Source: Bradyrhizobium yuanmingense
GTDB taxonomy: Bacteria > Pseudomonadota > Alphaproteobacteria > Rhizobiales > Xanthobacteraceae
NCBI RefSeq assembly: GCF_900094575.1
Contig: NZ_FMAE01000003.1
Location: forward strand, 558,001-622,000
Direction: 5' to 3'
DNA length: 64,000 bases
Position numbers and translations under genes: made by a program. Under the pieces are notes generated by a model that saw only the letters and a list, made by a program, of their open reading frames with translations, did not search any database and was not told the DNA's origin. How positions within the stretch are numbered: position 1 is the stretch's first letter; each line of letters starts with the position of its first letter. Of the stretch, positions 60,254 through 64,000 are shown piece after piece.

Positions 60254-61030
60254 ATGCAGAGCAATTCCACGCTAGGGCACGTGATCCTCACAATCGCACT
60301 GGCGCTCGTGCCGGCGCCGGCCTTTGCGATCGACGCGGCGCTGTTGCCGCGCAATCTGTCGCCCTGGGGCATGTTCCTCGGTGCCGACATCGTCGTGAAG
60401 GTCGTGATGGTCGGGCTTGCCGTTGCCTCGCTGGCGACATGGACGGTCTGGCTCGCCAAGACCATCGAGCTGCGTCGCAAGGGCTCGCTCGCCTTGCAGC
60501 GGACGCGCACCCTCGAAGGCAACATGACGCTGGCCGAGGCATCCGCGCGGACCGGCGACGCCCGCGACGCAGTCGCGCAGCTGATTCAGTCCTGCGCCAG
60601 GGAGGCCGAGCTCTCCGGCGGCATTCTCGACGACGGCCTGCAGGAGCGCGTCGCGTTGCGGCTGGAGCGGGTCGAGGCGGCGATGTCCAGGCAGATCGCG
60701 CGCGGCACCGGCGTGCTCGCGACCATCGGCGCCATCGCGCCGTTCGTCGGTCTGTTCGGCACCGTCTGGGGCATCATGAATTCCTTCATCGGCATCTCCG
60801 AGAGCCACACCACCAGTCTGGCGGTGGTCGCGCCCGGCATTGCCGAAGCGTTGCTCGCGACCGCGCTCGGTCTCGTCGCCGCGATTCCGGCGGTGGTGAT
60901 CTACAATCACCTCGTCCGCGGCATTGCCAATTACCGCGCTTTGCTCGGCGACGCCTCGGCGCAGCTCATGCTGCTGGTGAGCCGCCAGCGCGACCACGGC
61001 CATTTCCGTCTGACGCGGGCAGCGGAGTAG
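60254..61030 (+). CDS. exbB: TonB system transport protein ExbB
   Basis: This 258-residue inner-membrane protein has three helices and the MotA/TolQ/ExbB domain, with GTGVLATIGAIAPFVGLFGTVWGIMNSFIGI and LATALGLVAAIPAVVIYNHL as the proton-channel helices. It begins with a cleavable-type signal (TLGHVILTIALALVPAPAFA). It powers TonB with ExbD. Start chosen at ATG 60254 with GGGAG 6 nt upstream; GTG 60227, overlapping hutX, is possible. Confidence 0.93.
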   Translation: MQSNSTLGHVILTIALALVPAPAFAIDAALLPRNLSPWGMFLGADIVVKVVMVGLAVASLATWTVWLAKTIELRRKGSLALQRTRTLEGNMTLAEASARTGDARDAVAQLIQSCAREAELSGGILDDGLQERVALRLERVEAAMSRQIARGTGVLATIGAIAPFVGLFGTVWGIMNSFIGISESHTTSLAVVAPGIAEALLATALGLVAAIPAVVIYNHLVRGIANYRALLGDASAQLMLLVSRQRDHGHFRLTRAAE

Positions 61031-61032
61031 CC

Positions 61033-61473
61033 ATGGCCGTCAAGCTCGGAACATCGAAGCTCGGCTCGCGCGGCGAGACGAGCGATTTCGACGTCACCCA
61101 CGAGATCAACGTCACGCCGTTCATCGACGTGATGCTGGTGCTCCTGATCATCTTCATGGTGGCCGCACCGCTCGCCACCGTCGACATCGGCGTCGATCTC
61201 CCGGCGACCGCCGCCGAGCCGGCACCGCGGCCCGACAAGCCGGTCTTCGTCACCGTCAAGCCGGACCTTTCGATCGCCGTGGGTGAGGATATCGTCGCTC
61301 GCGACGGGCTCAGCACCTCACTCGATGCCGCCACCAAGGGCCGCAAGGACGAGCGCATCTATCTGCGCGCCGACAAGGCCGTCTCCTATGGCGACCTGAT
61401 GGAGGTGATGAACACCCTGCGCAACGCCGGCTATCTCAAGGTCGCCCTCGTCGGGCTCGACGGACGCAGCTGA
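61033..61473 (+). CDS. exbD: TonB system transport protein ExbD
   Basis: This 146-residue protein has one membrane helix (VMLVLLIIFMVAAPL) with the essential Asp just before it (FIDVM) and a periplasmic C-terminal domain. It forms the proton-driven motor with ExbB. It lies 2 bp after exbB, and its stop overlaps the tonB start (TGATG). Confidence 0.95.
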   Translation: MAVKLGTSKLGSRGETSDFDVTHEINVTPFIDVMLVLLIIFMVAAPLATVDIGVDLPATAAEPAPRPDKPVFVTVKPDLSIAVGEDIVARDGLSTSLDAATKGRKDERIYLRADKAVSYGDLMEVMNTLRNAGYLKVALVGLDGRS

Positions 61474-62300
61474 TGGCAGCGAACGCCTTTGCCTTGCATC
61501 AGCCGCTTGACGAGCGGGAGGGCGCGCGCTGGGGCGCCTCGGCGGCGATGATCGTGGCGCTGCATCTCGGCGCCGCGCTGCTTGCGATGAACTGGCTGAA
61601 GCAGGTGCCGGACGAGGGCGTCAACATGCCGGCCATCCTGATCGACATGACGCCGGAGACGTCGGCACCGCAGTCAACGCCGCTGGACATCGCGCCGGGA
61701 CCGATGATGCAGCAGGCGGATGCGTCACCGCCCGAGCCGGTGCAGCAGCAGGCTGTCGAGGAAATGATCCCGCCGACACCGCCGCAGGAGCGGCCGGAGG
61801 TGTTGGCTCCACCGGAACAGAAGCTCGAGCCGAGCCCGCCGCAGCCCGAGCCCGCGAAAGTTGTGCCCGTGGAGAAGCCCGCCCCGGCGAAGCCCAAGGC
61901 GGTCCGCCTCGACGCCCGGAAGCCGTCGGATGCCCTTCCGGCGCCGCGCACCAGCGCACCGCCGCGCGCGGAGCGGCAGGCTCCGCTGGCCTCTGCCGTC
62001 AATGCCGGCTCGCTCGCGTCTGCGATGGCGACCTATTATCAGCGCGTCCGCGCGCATCTCATGCGCTTCCACCAGTATCCGACGAGCGCGAATGGCCAGA
62101 GGGGCGTGGTCAAGGTGAGCTTCACGCTCGGCCGTAACGGTCAGGTATTGTCCAGCCGCCTCGGCGGCTCCTCGGGCGTCGCAGCGCTCGATGCCCAGGC
62201 GATGGCCATGGTGCGCCAGGCCCAACCATTCCCGCCGGTGCCGGCCGAGATCAGTTATGCAACCATACCCATCAACGTCCCGGTGATTTTCGGGAAGTAG
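61473..62300 (+). CDS. tonB: TonB energy-transducing protein
   Basis: This 275-residue protein has an N-terminal membrane helix (about 22-42), a long Pro/Glu/Lys-rich arm (about 55-180, with EPSPPQPEPAKVVPVEKPAPAKPK) and a C-terminal TonB domain (about 195-275; YPTSANGQRGVVKVSFTLGRNGQVLSSRLGGSSGVAALDAQAMAMVRQAQPFPPVP). It spans the periplasm and opens receptors such as HmuR. It is translated in overlap with exbD. Confidence 0.95.
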   Translation: MAANAFALHQPLDEREGARWGASAAMIVALHLGAALLAMNWLKQVPDEGVNMPAILIDMTPETSAPQSTPLDIAPGPMMQQADASPPEPVQQQAVEEMIPPTPPQERPEVLAPPEQKLEPSPPQPEPAKVVPVEKPAPAKPKAVRLDARKPSDALPAPRTSAPPRAERQAPLASAVNAGSLASAMATYYQRVRAHLMRFHQYPTSANGQRGVVKVSFTLGRNGQVLSSRLGGSSGVAALDAQAMAMVRQAQPFPPVPAEISYATIPINVPVIFGK

Positions 62301-62313
62301 CCATGGGCAATGA

Positions 62314-62345
62314 CTCTCCCTCCCGCGGAAAAGCGGGAGGGAGAG
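62314..62345. terminator. hairpin between tonB and the phytase-like gene
   Basis: A perfect 13-bp stem (CTCTCCCTCCCGC/GCGGGAGGGAGAG) with a GGAAAA loop lies 13 bp after tonB and 15 bp before the end of the convergent gene. It probably stops both transcripts, though no T-run is present. Confidence 0.6.
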
Positions 62346-62360
62346 AGAGCGAGCCTCGCC

Positions 62361-63716
62361 TCACTTCGCCTTCAGGAAATCCGCGACCTCGAGCAGCACG
62401 AACTCGTTGTCGTCGGCCTTGTTGGGATCGCGACTGGAGGAGAACGGCAGGTTGTTGTCGTTGCCGACGATGATGTGGGTGTCGTCGACGCGATCGACGT
62501 TCTCGATGGTGAAGAACGGGAAGGTGTAGACGCCGTCGTTGAGCGGCTTCCGCGCCTTCTTGTCGGGATCCCTGATCTTCATCAGGTCGATATAGCCGAT
62601 CTTGCGCACGGGCTTGCCGACATTGGCGTCGGTCAGCTCGATCTTGTAGACGCGCTTGAACTTGGCGAGGTCGGGGAAGCAGTTCTCGCCGCGCTGGCCT
62701 TGCGGGCAGGCCTTGTCGGCGGTGCCCTCGCCATTGTCGCGCTCGATGACGAGGCCGGAGGCCTGGTCGATCATGTTGAAGTCGCCGATGGCGTTGCCGT
62801 TCTGCTCGAACACATAATGCCAGTAGCGGCCGGTGAATTTCTCGGCGGCGACGTCGAATTCGAGGATGCGCGAGGCTTCCTTGCCGTCGACCTTCTCCCA
62901 GTCCTTCTTGTCGGCATCCCACAGCGGTCCCTCGAGCAGGCCGTAGAGGAACTTGCCGTCTTTGGACGCGGCGAAGCCCTCATAGCCCTTGGAGCGGCGG
63001 AGATTGACATTGGTGTAGGTCGCGCCCGGCGCGGCCGGCGTCCCCGCCGCCCAATTGTCGGGCGAGCGCACCGGCTTGCCGTCGGCGACCGTATCGAACA
63101 CGCCGAGGATTTTGCCTGACTTGTCCGCCTTCAGGACATAGGGGCCGAACTCGTCGCCGATCCAGAAGGTGTCGCCGACAATCTGGAAACCTTCGGTGTC
63201 GAAATCGGAGCCGGTGAGATAGCGCTTCTGGGTGTCCTCATGCACGATGCGGAAGGGGACGCGTCTGTCGGGGTCGTGCAGGAAGATGGTCTCCAGCCGC
63301 TCCATCTTGCCGCTGGCCCAGTCCATCTTGTAGCGGTTGAGGTACAGCATCGAATCCGGCGAGTTGGCGCGCGCGCCCATGCCGTTGTCGGTGAGGACCC
63401 AGAACGTGCCGTCGGGCATGGTCTTGATGCCGGAATGGCCTTGCAGCGGCTGGCCCTTGAACGGCAGCGACACGCCGGTCGGACGCTCGAAGGACTTGCC
63501 CATCACGGTGCCGAGCGCGTCGACCCGCTTGCCGGTGGTATATTTGCCCGCCGCCTTGAGATCGGCGGGGGCATCAGCCGGCGCCTCGATGAAGGTTTCG
63601 GCGGGCATCACCGCGTGGCCGGCGAGCTTGGCGGGGAATTCGCCCTCGCTCTGCGCGAGCGCTGTGCTCGCGGTGAGGATGATCGTGGCGACGGTGCAAA
63701 GAAAAGTCGCGCGCAT
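62361..63716 (-). CDS. esterase-like activity of phytase family protein
   Basis: This 451-residue protein has a signal peptide (ATFLCTVATIILTASTALAQ) and a phytase-like beta-propeller domain (PF13449), with HSGIKTMPDGTFWVLTDNGMGARANSPDS, GSDFDTEGFQIVGDTFWIGDEFGPYVLKADKSG and GNDNNLPFSSSRDPNKADDNEFVLLEV. Members are periplasmic or secreted and act as phosphodiesterase-like or phytase-like enzymes; the substrate is unknown. Start at ATG 63716 with AGGAG 6 nt upstream. Confidence 0.88.
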   Translation of the reverse strand: MRATFLCTVATIILTASTALAQSEGEFPAKLAGHAVMPAETFIEAPADAPADLKAAGKYTTGKRVDALGTVMGKSFERPTGVSLPFKGQPLQGHSGIKTMPDGTFWVLTDNGMGARANSPDSMLYLNRYKMDWASGKMERLETIFLHDPDRRVPFRIVHEDTQKRYLTGSDFDTEGFQIVGDTFWIGDEFGPYVLKADKSGKILGVFDTVADGKPVRSPDNWAAGTPAAPGATYTNVNLRRSKGYEGFAASKDGKFLYGLLEGPLWDADKKDWEKVDGKEASRILEFDVAAEKFTGRYWHYVFEQNGNAIGDFNMIDQASGLVIERDNGEGTADKACPQGQRGENCFPDLAKFKRVYKIELTDANVGKPVRKIGYIDLMKIRDPDKKARKPLNDGVYTFPFFTIENVDRVDDTHIIVGNDNNLPFSSSRDPNKADDNEFVLLEVADFLKAK

Positions 63717-63803
63717 GTGCGTCTCCTGTTGGCGGACGCAACGCTTATGCGGATCGCATGTTGCAGTATTGTGAAGCCGGGCCAAAGGCCGCAGCGCTCT
63801 TCG

Positions 63804-63840
63804 CCTCTCCCCGCCTGCAGACCGTGAGAACGGGGAGAGG
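63804..63840. terminator. hairpin past the partial permease gene
   Basis: A 10-bp inverted repeat (CCTCTCCCCG/CGGGGAGAGG, 17-nt loop) lies 17 bp past the stop of the partial permease gene on the minus strand. It is of the same family as the arms in the 53368-53515 repeat. Confidence 0.5.
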
Positions 63841-63857
63841 GGGACGAGAGAGCGGGG

Positions 63858-64000
63858 CTACTCCTTCACCGCACCCGTCAGCGAAGAGACGTAGTAATCC
63901 ACGAACAGCGAGTAGAAGATCGCGACCGGGAGCGAGCCGAGCAGCGATCCCGCCATCAGCGCACCCCATTGATAGACGTCGCCGGTGACGAGCTCGGTCA
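63858..64000 (-). CDS. ABC transporter permease, C-terminal part (cut by right edge)
   Basis: Reading from the right edge the frame gives TELVTGDVYQWGALMAGS, then LLGSLPVAIFYSLFVDYY and VSSLTGAVKE before the TAG stop at 63858. The end of a membrane helix and the VSSLTGAVKE-type tail are typical of MalG-like sugar permeases, and it resembles the end of the permease at 32490-33341 (VGGLTAGAVKS). The rest of the gene is outside the window. It is probably part of a second CUT1 transporter. Confidence 0.8.
   Translation of the reverse strand, partial: TELVTGDVYQWGALMAGSLLGSLPVAIFYSLFVDYYVSSLTGAVKE

Noticed and set aside
1..64000. CRISPR arrays, prophage, integrase or attachment sites
   Set aside because: No regularly spaced direct repeats, no phage or integrase genes and no tRNA-linked duplication were seen.

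Overview
The window is about 64 kb of high-GC chromosomal DNA from an alphaproteobacterium, most probably Bradyrhizobium or a close relative in the Nitrobacteraceae. This is inferred from gene content: a hmuVUT-hmuP-hmuR-exbBD-tonB heme-uptake locus, a nirK/nirV-hemN-nnrR-nnrS denitrification island with TTG-N8-CAA (FixK2/NnrR-type) boxes, sites resembling Irr iron-control elements, and several families of palindromic intergenic repeats that I associate with Bradyrhizobium. I see no rRNA, tRNA, CRISPR array, phage or insertion sequence.

Layout. 1-6.7 kb: a TPR protein cut by the left edge, a YcbK-like DUF882 protein, an L,D-transpeptidase and an NtrC-type regulator (cell-wall remodelling). 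6.9-9.5 kb: an M3 oligoendopeptidase and an AbrB/MazE-type antitoxin with a Doc-type toxin. 9.6-12.8 kb: a 50-residue cytochrome oxidase subunit IV-like protein and the proton-translocating transhydrogenase pntAA-pntAB-pntB. 13-17.7 kb: a hydrolase, two cation/proton antiporters, a cupin and an Ala/Pro-rich membrane-anchored protein. 17.7-23.6 kb: a TPR lipoprotein, rpsU, aqpZ, purEK, a diguanylate cyclase and four very small conserved-looking proteins. 23.7-27.7 kb: an L-2-hydroxyglutarate oxidase-like flavoprotein and a PAS-GGDEF-EAL protein. 27.9-35.7 kb: glpD, a spermidine/putrescine-type potABC set without a binding protein, and a convergent sugar-type ABC set without an ATPase. 35.9-40.1 kb: AsmA, the CoA-transferase pair scoAB and a GNAT enzyme. 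40.2-42.9 kb: a ferric-iron binding protein with a fused permease and no ATPase. 43-49.6 kb: the denitrification island. 49.7-53.3 kb: an AraC regulator, an atypical FixJ-like regulator and a MuiA/DUF4139 protein. 53.5-62.3 kb: the heme-uptake locus. 62.4-64 kb: a phytase-like esterase and the end of an ABC permease cut by the right edge.

Two regulatory themes stand out. First, four TTG-N8-CAA boxes lie between 45.1 and 48.4 kb, one in front of each transcription unit of the denitrification island, including two uncharacterised small genes (a 66-residue membrane protein and a 65-residue DUF1858 protein). Second, sites resembling Irr iron-control elements precede both the ferric-iron transporter and the divergent hmuP/hmuR promoters, which ties the two iron systems together. 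No wholly new system is evident. The most novel material is the pair of small genes in the nitrogen-oxide island, a FixJ-like regulator lacking its phosphoacceptor aspartate, and the incomplete ABC transporters.
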